Shown here in pieces: positions 33,250-42,833 of a stretch of 64,000 bases of DNA (positions are counted from its first letter, which is position 1; the number at the start of each line of letters is the position of its first letter). The DNA comes from Brevibacterium sediminis (GTDB lineage Bacteria; Actinomycetota; Actinomycetes; Actinomycetales; Brevibacteriaceae), in contig NZ_JABKDD010000005.1 of NCBI RefSeq assembly GCF_013623905.1, positions 124,001-188,000 on the forward strand, read 5' to 3'. The notes below the pieces were generated by a model. It worked only from the letters and a program-made list of their open reading frames with translations, was not told the origin of the DNA and searched no databases. The position numbers were made by a program, and so were the translations under genes.

Positions 33250-34467
33250 TCAGCCTAACCGCGAGGCGAAGGCGAGCAGGTCGCGGTCGCTGCCGGGGCG
33301 ACCGACCAGCTGCACCGCTTGTGGTCCTTCGCCGGCTCCGGCCCCGGGCAGCGGGATCGTCAATGCCGGCCAGCCCAGGACGTTGAATGGCATCGAATAG
33401 CGCATGAACTTCGCCGCCGTGCCGGAGTCGATCTCATCCCAGCGGACCACGGGTCCGTCGATGGCCGGAGTGAGCAGGAGGTCGGTGCCACCGAAGACCG
33501 ATAGTGACCGTTCCCGCAGTTCGGCGAGCGCGTCCAACTGCGTCCGGTATTCCGCCTGCTCGAGGCCCCGTCCCGCCTCGACCTTCTTGGCCACACCCGG
33601 TTGGTAGTCCGCGGCACGCTCGGCGAAGAGGTCTCTGTGGACCTCGAAAGCCTCATAGAGGCGGATGTAATCGTAGATCGGTGCGAGGTCGTCGAGGAGT
33701 TCGTCCAGGGCCGGCCCATTCGCCGAGGTGATCGTGAGTTCCGGGACCGACTTGAGCAGGTCCCGCGCTCGGTCGCCGTCATCCGCGAAGAGACTGACAT
33801 CGATGGTGTGTGCACTGCTCCCTCGGCCATCACCCGAACCGGCTCCCGCGATCACGTCGAAAGCCGCGGTCAGCACGCCGAGGTCGGAGGCGAAGAGTCC
33901 GACGGTGTCGAAGCTCTGCGAGAGCGGGAAGACTCCGTCGACGGGCACGACGCCGAAGGTCGGTTTGAACCCGAGCACGCCTTGGCAGGCCGCCGGCACC
34001 CGCACGGACCCGGCCGTGTCGGTGCCCAAAGCCAACGGCACCACCCCGGCGGCAACGAGTGCGGCCGATCCGGAGCTCGACCCGGCGGTGCACAGTGCCG
34101 CATCAACAGGATTGACGACTCGGCCGAAGGCCGACTCGTCGCCGAGGATTCCGTAGGAGTACTCCTGGCAGTTCGTCTTCGCCACAGGGATCGCGCCCGC
34201 CGCTTCGAGTCGGTCGACGACCGGCGCCGAGTTAGCAGCCGGGGCATCGCTGCGCACATTCGATCCCATCGTCGTCGGGTACCCGACGAGGTCGATGACG
34301 TCTTTGATCGCGAAGGGAATCCCCTCCAATCGCCGAGGCGGCTGACCAGAGTCGCGACGCTCGACTGATTCCGCGGTGAGGGCATTCGCGCGGTCGACGG
34401 TCATCGCTGTGACGGCGTTGAACTGCGTTCCGGCTCGCTCCACCTCGGCGAGGGTATGCTCATCCAT
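33250..34467 (-). CDS. amidase-signature enzyme, short form
   Basis: 405-residue amide hydrolase of the amidase signature family. The Ser-cisSer-Lys triad is recognisable: Lys in GIPFAIKDVIDL near 55, and GSSSGSAALVAAGVVPLALGTDTAGSVRVPAA with the two serines. Slightly shorter than the 450-500 typical residues. Its start overlaps the end of the upstream amidase by eight bases, so the two are co-translated and may act in sequence or as a complex. It is the last gene of a four-gene unit with an M20 hydrolase and an MHS transporter. The amide is unknown. Confidence 0.92.
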   Translation of the reverse strand: MDEHTLAEVERAGTQFNAVTAMTVDRANALTAESVERRDSGQPPRRLEGIPFAIKDVIDLVGYPTTMGSNVRSDAPAANSAPVVDRLEAAGAIPVAKTNCQEYSYGILGDESAFGRVVNPVDAALCTAGSSSGSAALVAAGVVPLALGTDTAGSVRVPAACQGVLGFKPTFGVVPVDGVFPLSQSFDTVGLFASDLGVLTAAFDVIAGAGSGDGRGSSAHTIDVSLFADDGDRARDLLKSVPELTITSANGPALDELLDDLAPIYDYIRLYEAFEVHRDLFAERAADYQPGVAKKVEAGRGLEQAEYRTQLDALAELRERSLSVFGGTDLLLTPAIDGPVVRWDEIDSGTAAKFMRYSMPFNVLGWPALTIPLPGAGAGEGPQAVQLVGRPGSDRDLLAFASRLG

Positions 34468-36061
34468 CCGATGAGCCTATCTGAACCGTCGGCGCCAGTC
34501 CGGGCCATGGGCACAGCGCTTCGATGGCGGCGGCGACGTCGAAGGCGCGGGCGTCGTCATAGGGGTGGGCGATGACCTGGACACCCGTGGGGATGCCGCA
34601 GTCGGCCATGCCGGAGGGGACGTTGACGATCGGCACTCGGTTGCAGATGTTGAATGGCATCGTCATATGCGCCTGCCAGTAGTGATCGAGGCGCACGCCG
34701 TCTCTTCCGCTGTTGTCGGACGCACCGTCCGCCCCGGATGCGCCCTCCCCTTCGCGACCGACGCCGTCGGCGCCGATCGTGATCCCGTCGAGGTAGCTGG
34801 TCCCGGCCTCCAACCCGGCCACCGCCGAGGTGGGTGCCAGGAGCACATCGAACCCGTCCATTGCGGACGCCAGCTCCGCCTGGATCTGTGCTTCCATGGC
34901 GAGTCCGTCGTAGAAGGAGCGGCGGCCGGCGACCGCCTCGGCGTCGACCATGAACCGCAGCGTGTATTCGGCCAGGGTGTCCTCGTGGCCGCGGGTGGCG
35001 GCGCGCATGGCGGGGGCGAGGAGATTCCCGAAGTGGGTGAACGCGGCTTCGAAGATCCGCTCGGCCGTCCACGGCAGTTCGATCTCCTCGACTTGTGCCC
35101 CGGCCGATTCCAGCGCCGAGGCGACCGCGCGGGTATTCGCTTCGATGTCCTTCCCGACGGGGAAGTCCCCCAACCGGACGCACAGCGCGACCCTGCGTCC
35201 GCGGAGTCGATCGGCCGCCTCGGCGGGGTCGAAGTCGTCGAGGAACCCGGGCGAGGCGATGGTCGCGTGGTCGCTCGGATCGACCCCGACCATGACCTTG
35301 GCGAGCAGGGCGGCGTCGGCGACGGTGCGCGCCATCGGCCCGTCCCCGCGGTACCAGTCCGCGGCCAGAGGTTGGGCACCGGGGATCCGACCGTACGGGG
35401 CTTTGTAACCGACGGTGCCGGTGAAGGCGGCGGGCAGCCTCGTGGATCCGGCGATGTCGGAGGCCGTGGCCAGGGGCGCAAACCCGGCTGCCAGCGCAGC
35501 ACCGGACCCGCCGGAGGACCCGCCCGGTGAGAGGTCGGGGTTCCACGGATTGCGGGTCACGCCCCACATCGGCGAGTGCGTGATCGTCGCGCAGCTGAAC
35601 TCCGGAGAGGTGGCTCGGGCGTGGACGAATCCGCCGGCGGCGCGGATGCGGGCGATGATCGCGGCGTCGTGGTCGGCGACGGTGTCGCGTTCGTGCAGCA
35701 GCCCTTGGGTGAGGCCGCGGCCGGCGAGCGCGTGCTTCTCCTTGGCGATCACGGGAAGTCCGAGCAGCGGACGGGTGGCGGCCGCCTCGGCGAGGTCATC
35801 GCTGGTGGCGTTCGCGTAGAAGTCCTCGGCTTCCCGCGCCGAGGTGACCGCCTCCTCGACGACTTCGGTGACCGCATTGATGCGCTCATCCTCGGCGGTG
35901 ATGCGGCCGATGAAGGAGGTCAGGTAGTCGATTGGGGACAGCTCCTTGGACCGGAAGGCGGCGAGCGCCTCGGTGGCGGACAGGGTCCAGGGTTCGGCTG
36001 TCGAACTGGTCGGGTCTGCGGCCGAGGCGGCGGCGCTGGGGCGCGGGGTATCGGTGCTCAT
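34460..36061 (-). CDS. amidase-signature enzyme, long form
   Basis: 533-residue amidase. Signature: Lys in GLPVIAKEKHALAG near 105, then SPGGSSGGSGAALAAGFAPLATASDIAGSTRLPAA with both catalytic serines. A Ser/Ala-rich N-terminal 25 residues and an acidic Gly-rich insertion (DGVGREGEGASGADGASDNS) near residue 440 are additions to the family core. The ATG overlaps the stop of the M20 hydrolase by four bases. Only about one third of it resembles the downstream paralog, so the two probably have different substrates. Confidence 0.92.
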   Translation of the reverse strand: MSTDTPRPSAAASAADPTSSTAEPWTLSATEALAAFRSKELSPIDYLTSFIGRITAEDERINAVTEVVEEAVTSAREAEDFYANATSDDLAEAAATRPLLGLPVIAKEKHALAGRGLTQGLLHERDTVADHDAAIIARIRAAGGFVHARATSPEFSCATITHSPMWGVTRNPWNPDLSPGGSSGGSGAALAAGFAPLATASDIAGSTRLPAAFTGTVGYKAPYGRIPGAQPLAADWYRGDGPMARTVADAALLAKVMVGVDPSDHATIASPGFLDDFDPAEAADRLRGRRVALCVRLGDFPVGKDIEANTRAVASALESAGAQVEEIELPWTAERIFEAAFTHFGNLLAPAMRAATRGHEDTLAEYTLRFMVDAEAVAGRRSFYDGLAMEAQIQAELASAMDGFDVLLAPTSAVAGLEAGTSYLDGITIGADGVGREGEGASGADGASDNSGRDGVRLDHYWQAHMTMPFNICNRVPIVNVPSGMADCGIPTGVQVIAHPYDDARAFDVAAAIEALCPWPGLAPTVQIGSSDG

Positions 36062-37398
36062 GCGCGCGCCTCGGCGACGGACGAACCGACCCAGACGGCA
36101 CCGTCGCGGACATCGGCGAGCTCACCGCGGACGAGTTCACCGGCCACCGAAGTGAGCACGCGGACGCCGCGAAGCATGTCCTCATCGGTGGTGAACTCGC
36201 GTTCGCAGTGGGAGACGCCGTCGACGCTGGGAACGAACATCATCACGGCGGGCACGCGGTGATTCATCGCCACGGAATCGTGGCCGGCCATCGTCTCCAA
36301 CCGACGGATGCTCAGACCTTCGTTGGCCACGGCCTTCTCGGCGAGTTCGAGGCCTTCGGTCGGGAAGTGGCGCTTGTCGCGGATGTCGAAGTCGCGGGCG
36401 TTGATGGTGATGTCGTGGGCACGGGCGATCTCGGCGATCTGCGTCTTCAGTAAGTCGCGGGCGGCTTGGACGATGGCCGGATCGGAGGAGCGGAGGTCGG
36501 CGACCATGTGGACGCGGCGGGGAACGACGATCGGCGAGTTCGGTTCGACGACGTGCTGGCCGACCGAGGAGACGAGGGCTTCTTCCTCGAACGCGTCGAC
36601 CACCTCGGCGACGGCGAGGACGACCTTGGCCGCGGCGACGAGCGCGTCGTGGCGGTCGGCCATGGCTGTAGCCCCGGTGTGGGACTGTTCGCCGAGGACG
36701 TCGATGTCGAGCTTCTGCGTGTACCAGCTGGACTCGACGACGCCGATGTCCGTGGCTTCGCGTTCGAGGATTCGGCCCTGTTCGATGTGGATCTCGGCGT
36801 AGGTGATCGCCTTTGGCGGGGTGTCGGTGCCGGCATAGCCGATGGCGCCCAGCGCTTCTGCGACGGTGGTGCCTTCGAGGTCGGCGACGGCGAGCATCTC
36901 GTCGAGGTCGAAGAGCCCGGCGTAGACGGAGCTTCCCATGATCGAGGGGGCGAAGCGCCCGCCTTCTTCGTTGAACCAGTTGACGACGGCGAGGTTGAAG
37001 GTGGGCTGCAGGCCCGATTCGGCAAGTTCCTCTTTGACGCGCAGGGCCGCGAAGAGGGCTGCGATGACTCCGTAGGCTCCGTCGAAGCGGCCGCCGAGCG
37101 GCTGCGAGTCGAGGTGGGAGCCGATGAGGACGTACGGGGCATCGGGAACGAATTCGAGGCACGCGAACATGTTCCCGATCGCATCGACGCGCACGTCGAA
37201 GCCTTTGTCCGTCGCCCACCCGCGCATCCAGTCACGCGTCTGCTTGTCCTCGGGCGTCAGCGCCTGCCGGTCGACGCCGTTGTTGTCGGTGGCACCGATG
37301 GTGGCGACGAAGTGGAAGTCTGCGAGGAAGGCCGCGTCGGAGGATGGGGGTGCGGACGACGGGGCGGCGTCGGGCGACGGGGGTGCCTGATGGTTCAT
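36058..37398 (-). CDS. M20 Zn-dependent carbamoylase-type hydrolase
   Basis: 446-residue member of the N-carbamoyl-L-amino acid hydrolase/allantoate amidohydrolase/beta-ureidopropionase group. Metal ligands: His in GSHLDSQPLGGRFDG near 95, the NEEGGRF pair near 146, and His in EIHIEQG near 210; a late MAGHDSVAMNH supplies the last one. It hydrolyses an N-carbamoyl or ureido bond, releasing ammonia and CO2. Combined with two amidases, an uptake system and LysR, it points to use of a ureide, hydantoin or carbamoylated amide as a nitrogen source. The first 20 residues are a Pro/Ser-rich leader. Confidence 0.92.
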   Translation of the reverse strand: MNHQAPPSPDAAPSSAPPSSDAAFLADFHFVATIGATDNNGVDRQALTPEDKQTRDWMRGWATDKGFDVRVDAIGNMFACLEFVPDAPYVLIGSHLDSQPLGGRFDGAYGVIAALFAALRVKEELAESGLQPTFNLAVVNWFNEEGGRFAPSIMGSSVYAGLFDLDEMLAVADLEGTTVAEALGAIGYAGTDTPPKAITYAEIHIEQGRILEREATDIGVVESSWYTQKLDIDVLGEQSHTGATAMADRHDALVAAAKVVLAVAEVVDAFEEEALVSSVGQHVVEPNSPIVVPRRVHMVADLRSSDPAIVQAARDLLKTQIAEIARAHDITINARDFDIRDKRHFPTEGLELAEKAVANEGLSIRRLETMAGHDSVAMNHRVPAVMMFVPSVDGVSHCEREFTTDEDMLRGVRVLTSVAGELVRGELADVRDGAVWVGSSVAEARA

Positions 37399-37578
37399 TG
37401 GTTATCGCTGCTTTCCTGTGGGTGGGATGTGGTTTGCAAAGGTCTGGGGCGCGGTTGAGGGCGCGGGCGGGCCCGCACATCGCTTTTCGTTCAGTTCAAC
37501 GCTTTTCATCCCGATGATCTGTACAAAATGTGATGTGAAAGTGGACGAAACTCGATGTCAATGCAGGCTCACCCGTGC

Positions 37579-38883
37579 TCACCCCAGCCGTCCGCGGGTC
37601 TCGGGGAGGCGCGTGACGAAGATGAGGACGAGGCACACGGCGGCCGCAGCGGCCATGTAATAGCCGGGTGCGGTGTTGACGCCGGTGATGTCGACGAGCC
37701 ACGTGCCCACGAACGGAGCGGTTCCGCCGAGCGCCGCGTAGGAGATGTTGTAGCTGATGGCCGCCGAGGTGAACCGCGTCTTCGTCGAGAATCGCTCACA
37801 GAAGAAGGTGTAGCAGCCGCCGCCGTAGCAGCAGAGCGCGAGGACGAAGATCGTCTGCCCGAGGAATGCCAGCCCCATGTGGCCGCTGGTGACCAGCCCG
37901 AATGCCGGCACCGAGGTGACCGCGAGCAGGATCGCACCCGCGATGAGCATGGGCCGACGTCCGAATCGATCACCGAGATGGCCGGCGATGGGCAGGAAGA
38001 TCGTGTAGCTGGCCATCGCGATCGCGTTTGTCAGCAGCGACTGTTCGCGGCTGAGGTCGCCGGTGGTCTGGATGTAGGTGACGAAGTACGCCGAGAGCAT
38101 GTAGAAGCCGAGCGCGGTGACGCCGAGGACGAAGAAGACCTGGAGCATTCCGACCCAGTTCTCGCGGAAGCTTTCGCGGATCGGGCTGAACTCTTTGGGC
38201 CGTTCGGCGGCGGTCTTCTTGAACAGCTCGGATTCGTCGGTCTTCGACCGGATCCACAGCCCGACGGCCGACAACGGCAGCGCCAGGAGGAACGGAACGC
38301 GCCAGCCCCATGAGTCGAAAGAGGCGTCACTCATCACAGTCGACAGCAGGAGGATGAGGCCGCCGGCGAACACCGAGGGCAGGGCGGTCGCGGCCAGAGT
38401 GATGTTGATCCAGAGTCCGCGCTTGGCAATAGGAGCGTGCTCGTAGACGAAGGACGGACCGCCGACGGATTCGCCGCCGGCGGAGAAGCCCTGTCCGAGG
38501 CGGGCGAGGATGAGCAGGATCGGCGCGAACCAGCCGATCGTGTCGAACCCGGGGAGGATGCCGATGAGTGCGGTGCAGGCTCCGACGAGGAAGATCGTGA
38601 TGGTCAGGGTCTGGCGCCTGCCGACCTTGTCGCCGAGAGCTCCGAAGAAGAGTCCGCCGAGGGGGCGCATGACGAAGGCGACTCCGAAGGTCGCGAAGAT
38701 GACCAGCAGACCGGTGATCCGGTCGCCGTCGGGGAAGAAGTACTCGGACAGGATCACCGCCGATAGACCGTACAACGTGAAGTCGTAGAACTCGACGAAC
38801 TGGCCGATGCTGCCGCCCAGAAGCACCTTCCGCTGCATCTTCGTCGACGTGGTTCGCTGCTCGGTCGGGGCTGTGATGGACAT
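37579..38883 (-). CDS. MFS transporter, metabolite:H+ symporter family
   Basis: 434-residue 12-helix proton symporter. MHS signatures: GQFVEFYDFTLYGLSAVIL in helix 1, GALGDKVGRRQ in loop 2-3, RLGQGFSAGGE in helix 4 and GHLGDRFGRRP in loop 8-9. ATG 38883 is preferred because AAGGAG lies 8 nt before it; 38934 would add an arginine-rich leader. It is first in the amide-utilisation unit, directly downstream of lysR, and is likely the importer of the amide or carbamoyl compound. Confidence 0.92.
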   Translation of the reverse strand: MSITAPTEQRTTSTKMQRKVLLGGSIGQFVEFYDFTLYGLSAVILSEYFFPDGDRITGLLVIFATFGVAFVMRPLGGLFFGALGDKVGRRQTLTITIFLVGACTALIGILPGFDTIGWFAPILLILARLGQGFSAGGESVGGPSFVYEHAPIAKRGLWINITLAATALPSVFAGGLILLLSTVMSDASFDSWGWRVPFLLALPLSAVGLWIRSKTDESELFKKTAAERPKEFSPIRESFRENWVGMLQVFFVLGVTALGFYMLSAYFVTYIQTTGDLSREQSLLTNAIAMASYTIFLPIAGHLGDRFGRRPMLIAGAILLAVTSVPAFGLVTSGHMGLAFLGQTIFVLALCCYGGGCYTFFCERFSTKTRFTSAAISYNISYAALGGTAPFVGTWLVDITGVNTAPGYYMAAAAAVCLVLIFVTRLPETRGRLG

Positions 38884-39106
38884 CCGGGATCTCCTTAGGG
38901 CGCGGGGACGATTTCCACCATCTTTGCGATCCACAACACATTAGTCCAACAGATACTTTTGAAACTGGTCATGAGGAAAATCGATGAGAAGCCGAGCCGC
39001 GTAAGCCCCTTACCTCGGCGACGGACCGCTTCCCCACCGACCGCCTTCCCCGGCACCAGCGCAGTCCTCGGCCCGCGGCTCGGGTCCTTCTGTCCGCTTC
39101 AGCCGC

Positions 39107-40018
39107 CTAGGTCCCGAGGATCTCCAAGGTCAGCTCGCAGAAGGCTCGCGCACGCTTGCTCAGCCTCAGCTCTTTCGGCCAGACGATGGCAAGGTCGATG
39201 CTCGGGAAGTCGTCGAGCAGCGGAACGTCCACCGTCTTCGATCCGATGTACGTTCCCGAGGACACGCTCTGGCTCAGCAGCGAGTACCCGTGCCCCATCG
39301 CCACGAACGACCGCACGGTTTCGTAGCCAGCAAAGGTGTGCCGCACGATCGGCTCGACGCCGGCGATCCGGAAGAGCTCGTCATAGTATTGAGTGCTGAA
39401 CGGCAGATCCAGTTGGATGTAGTTTTCATCTGCGAGCTCTCGCAGGTGGATTGGTCGCGGCCGTTTCCCACCCCCGCCGAGGTGGTGATCGAGTGAGACG
39501 AGGACGTGCGGCTTCACGACGTCGATGAGGAAGCGATCGAAGCGATCGGTCATTCCCAGCGTGTAAGTCAGTGCGAGATCGCAGTCGCCGGCGATGACAG
39601 CGGCTTGCAGCTCCTGAAGGTTCGCCTCGAGGTAGTTGATCCGAACATCCGGGTAGCGCTTCTCGAATTCGCTGTGGATGAGCGGCAGGCGGGTGGGCGC
39701 GATCGGCGAGAAGACTCCGACAGTGAGGTCTCCACTGAGACGACGTGAGAGGCCCAACGCAGTCTCGCCGAGGTTGTCGGAGGCTTCGAGGAAGGGTGTG
39801 ACCTCTGAGAGGAATCGCTTCCCGGCAGGCGAGAGCACCACCGAACGATTGCGCTGTCGGATGAAAAGGTCGAGGCCGATGGTCCGCTCGAGCTGGGCCA
39901 TCGCCGTCGAGATCGCCGACTGGGTGACGTTGAGCTGCTTCGCCGCCTCGGTCATGTTCTCCCGCCTGGCGACCTCCTGGAAGTAGCGCAGCTGCACCAG
40001 GGTGAAATCAAGGGCCAT
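39107..40018 (-). CDS. LysR-family transcriptional regulator
   Basis: 303 residues: N-terminal winged helix (LRYFQEVARRENMTEAAKQLNVTQSAISTAMAQLERTIGLDLFIR, LysR signature) and a periplasmic-binding-protein-like effector domain from about residue 90. It is transcribed in the same direction as the MHS-M20-amidase unit, 223 bp ahead of the transporter start, which is not the usual divergent layout. The intervening region holds a CCTCGGCG repeat copy behind its stop. It probably activates the amide genes. Confidence 0.92.
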   Translation of the reverse strand: MALDFTLVQLRYFQEVARRENMTEAAKQLNVTQSAISTAMAQLERTIGLDLFIRQRNRSVVLSPAGKRFLSEVTPFLEASDNLGETALGLSRRLSGDLTVGVFSPIAPTRLPLIHSEFEKRYPDVRINYLEANLQELQAAVIAGDCDLALTYTLGMTDRFDRFLIDVVKPHVLVSLDHHLGGGGKRPRPIHLRELADENYIQLDLPFSTQYYDELFRIAGVEPIVRHTFAGYETVRSFVAMGHGYSLLSQSVSSGTYIGSKTVDVPLLDDFPSIDLAIVWPKELRLSKRARAFCELTLEILGT

Positions 40019-40064
40019 AGCTCCCCATCATCCCATCCGCGATGGCGATTCGCGGAGACCCAAC

Positions 40065-40172
40065 CCTCGCCGAGGCGGCTCACCGTTATAGACGGACCAT
40101 CCCCAACGAGGCGGCCCACCTTCACCGAAACACCGTCCCCACCGACGAGACCCACCGTCAGAGAAACACCCG
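40065..40172 (+). repeat. degenerate 36-bp tandem array upstream of lysR
   Basis: CCTCGCCGAGGCGG at 40065 recurs as CCCCAACGAGGCGG at 40101 and CCCCACCGACGAGA at 40137, exactly 36 bp apart. Second half-units CCTTCACCGAAACACCG (40119) and CCGTCAGAGAAACACCC (40155) also match at 36 bp, with an 18-bp half step. Beyond the array, 40173-40411 is markedly AT-rich and presumably holds the promoter of the HNH gene; I see no gene there. Confidence 0.6.
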
Positions 40173-40411
40173 CCACGACTAACCCCGGAGCATGCGACCA
40201 TCACGACAGTCAACGTGGATCACGCGTCAGTGCCGACTGATACATTCGACGCCAAATCAGCAATAGGTAAAGTAGTCGTCCTCATCATATGCAGATCTAC
40301 CTGCAATGACAGTTCCAATCGAATTCTTTTCGAAGTTTCTATTGCTTTCTATTCATCAATGGCCTAACATTTGACTAAGAGACCTTCAACGACGAACGGA
40401 ACTCGACAGCG

Positions 40412-42622
40412 ATGACCTTCACCCCCGACCGCAAGCGACGCAAGTCAGGAAAGCGCGACCGCCGCGCTGCCGCTGACTCGCGCGGTGGGGCGAGCAGAAG
40501 ACCGCCGACGAACACCACACCAGCAGACCTCGTGGGTACCCCTCCTCAGAATGCCCACGCACCCGAGGACACCGCGCAAGCACAACTCGAAGAAACATCG
40601 GGCCCCGCAACACTGGCCGAACAGCTCAAGGCGGCCGGACTCGACCTCAGCGGCCACCACTTCGCCGAGGTGTTCGAGGCTCTTGACCCAGTTTCGACCG
40701 ACGATGACGAACCGAACGACGATACGTCGATCGCCGACGTCGAAGAACCAAGCAATGCAGTTGGAATTGCCGGTTCCGACCAACCACACGAAACCGTCGA
40801 ATCCGCGGACTCAGCAGAGCTCACTTCGACCGCACCGGCAGAATCGACTGCGCAACCCGAGCACGGAGACGATGATCAGCGCCCGACTTCGATGCACCCG
40901 ATCCTCACCGACGCCGCCTGGAACGACCTGGCTGCGAGCGCACCTGAGATCACCGATTCGATTTCGTCCCTGACCGAACTGGTCGGAGGTCTTCGCGCCT
41001 TCGACCGGCCGATGGGGCCGAACGAGGCCCTGCAGGTCATCGATGGAGCCGAGGCTCTGCGTCGGCTCAGTGAGTCTCTGTCCACCCTGGCGCTGGCCGT
41101 CTACGAACGCGTCGGCACGCCCAAGGACAGTGGCGCCAAGTCGACCAAGGCGCTCATCCAGGAACGCCTCAACCTCTCGGGGCGAGAAGCGAACCGCCGG
41201 GCAAAGCTCGCAGAGAATCTCGGCAGACGAGTCGCACTCGACGGACAACCGCTTGAACCCGAACACCCGCTCGTCGCCGAGCAGCTCCACCTCGGCACCC
41301 TGCCCGCAGAGCACCTCACTGTCATCGAAGACTGCCTCAAGGCGCTGCCCGCATGGGTGGATCATGAGACGAAGTCCCGTGTGGAAACCGACCTCGTGAA
41401 ATACGCGAAATCGGTGACTGTGAGCGAGCTTCGCGACATCTTCCGTCAGATGCTCGCTCTCATCGACCCCGACGGTGCCGAGCCGCTCGACCCCAGCGAT
41501 CGTTCCGCCTACTTCATCACTGCCCGCCCCAAGCGCAATGGAGACTGGAGGCTGGAGGGCGTGCTCGATCCCGTGGCGGGATCCGAACTGCACGGACTGC
41601 TGACCTCGCGGATCCAATCGGCGAAAGACAACACATCAGACACAACAGAAACCGCCGGTGACAACCCGTCGAACACTGCAGAATCGTGCGACGGCACCAC
41701 ATCGAACAACGTCTGCCCCACCGACACTGAGACGATCGCCTCCGACACTGAAGCGGCCCGCTCCGCGGCCGACGACGCTCCCGCGCTCTTCCCGAACGTC
41801 GGACTCGGTCAGGCTCCCGGCGAAGAGAAGTTCGAACCCCTCGACGCAGTGCTCACCGGCGATCGCTATGACGCTCCCTCATGGGCTGTATTAGACGCGG
41901 CCAGCGACTCCGGTGCCGACAGTGAAGCTGCCGGTGACGCCGGTGCGGATACGACCGATCCTGCTGGCGGACGCTCCACTCCCGCGGGCCACGGCATCCG
42001 CGCCGACGGTTCGACTGTCGATCTCATGAGCGCGCAGCCCAGTGCGAAGGCCTGGATCTACGAACGTTTCGCCACTCTCATCTCGCGCATCAGCATGAAG
42101 GAAGCCGCCAAGGGTTCGCCCTACGCCCTGGTCGTCACAGCCAAAGCGTCCGACATCGCCAACGGCATCGGCGAAGCCACCACAGGCTCCGGCGACCGGT
42201 TCCCGATCGGCGACATCGCCCGACGCGGTCTCAGTGGCACTGTTTTCTACCACCTGATGGACGAAAAGGCCCGCACGGTGGAAGTCTGCGCGGAACAGCG
42301 CTTTGCCAACAAGAAGCAGACCGCAATCGTCACCGCCAGGGACCGCGGATGCGTGTTCCCCGGTTGCGACGCACCGGCGGGTTGGTGCGACGTGAACCAT
42401 GTTGTGCCGCACGCCCTGGGCGGCAAGACCGACATCAACAACATGTGCCTGCTGTGCTCCTTCCACCACCACCTCATGGACCGCTCCGACTGGGAAGTCT
42501 TCATGCTCGGCGACGGACGGCCGGCATGGCGACCGCCCGAAAGCATCGACCCCGCCCGCACTCCCATCCTCCACTCACGATTCGTCACCGACGACATCAT
42601 CGACGGCCTCTTCGGCACGTAG
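40412..42622 (+). CDS. DUF222 HNH endonuclease-family protein (13E12 repeat type)
   Basis: 736 residues. A DUF222 core of about 220 residues begins near residue 190 (RAFDRPMGPNEALQVIDGAEALRRL). The HNH nuclease domain is near 645-695 (RDRGCVFPGCDAPAGWCDVNHVVPHALGGKTDINNMCLLCSFHHHLMD): four Cys for a structural zinc and the H-N-H set. The first 170 residues and a 150-residue stretch before the HNH are low-complexity (Asp, Thr, Ser, Ala, Glu). Such proteins occur in many copies in actinobacterial genomes and their role is unclear. The upstream region is the most AT-rich of the window. No good SD precedes the ATG. Confidence 0.92.
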   Translation: MTFTPDRKRRKSGKRDRRAAADSRGGASRRPPTNTTPADLVGTPPQNAHAPEDTAQAQLEETSGPATLAEQLKAAGLDLSGHHFAEVFEALDPVSTDDDEPNDDTSIADVEEPSNAVGIAGSDQPHETVESADSAELTSTAPAESTAQPEHGDDDQRPTSMHPILTDAAWNDLAASAPEITDSISSLTELVGGLRAFDRPMGPNEALQVIDGAEALRRLSESLSTLALAVYERVGTPKDSGAKSTKALIQERLNLSGREANRRAKLAENLGRRVALDGQPLEPEHPLVAEQLHLGTLPAEHLTVIEDCLKALPAWVDHETKSRVETDLVKYAKSVTVSELRDIFRQMLALIDPDGAEPLDPSDRSAYFITARPKRNGDWRLEGVLDPVAGSELHGLLTSRIQSAKDNTSDTTETAGDNPSNTAESCDGTTSNNVCPTDTETIASDTEAARSAADDAPALFPNVGLGQAPGEEKFEPLDAVLTGDRYDAPSWAVLDAASDSGADSEAAGDAGADTTDPAGGRSTPAGHGIRADGSTVDLMSAQPSAKAWIYERFATLISRISMKEAAKGSPYALVVTAKASDIANGIGEATTGSGDRFPIGDIARRGLSGTVFYHLMDEKARTVEVCAEQRFANKKQTAIVTARDRGCVFPGCDAPAGWCDVNHVVPHALGGKTDINNMCLLCSFHHHLMDRSDWEVFMLGDGRPAWRPPESIDPARTPILHSRFVTDDIIDGLFGT

Positions 42623-42820
42623 CTGCGCATGGCCATTCAATGGCACCGCTGTGCCTCCATTCTGATGTGAGCGCGAATGGCCTTGTCGCGGCTGCCTTCA
42701 CCCCGCAGGACTCGGGTTTACGCGCTAGTCGGAGCGCAGGCGGCACAGCAATCGGCCCGAAAACGGTCCTCGCCGGTCAGAGACCAGACGCTGCATAAGA
42801 GATTCTCAGACGGGTGCAAA

Positions 42821-42833
42821 TAGACTGGCCCCA
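42821..42833 (+). promoter_or_regulatory. leaderless-type -10 box of lgt
   Basis: TAGACT (42821-42826) is followed by 6 nt and the ATG, and there is no purine-rich ribosome site. This is the pattern of a leaderless actinobacterial transcript starting at the A of the ATG. Confidence 0.5.

Noticed and set aside
40065-40172. Possible CRISPR-like array before the HNH gene
   Set aside because: Units are degenerate, and half-units recur at 18 bp; this is a decayed tandem repeat.
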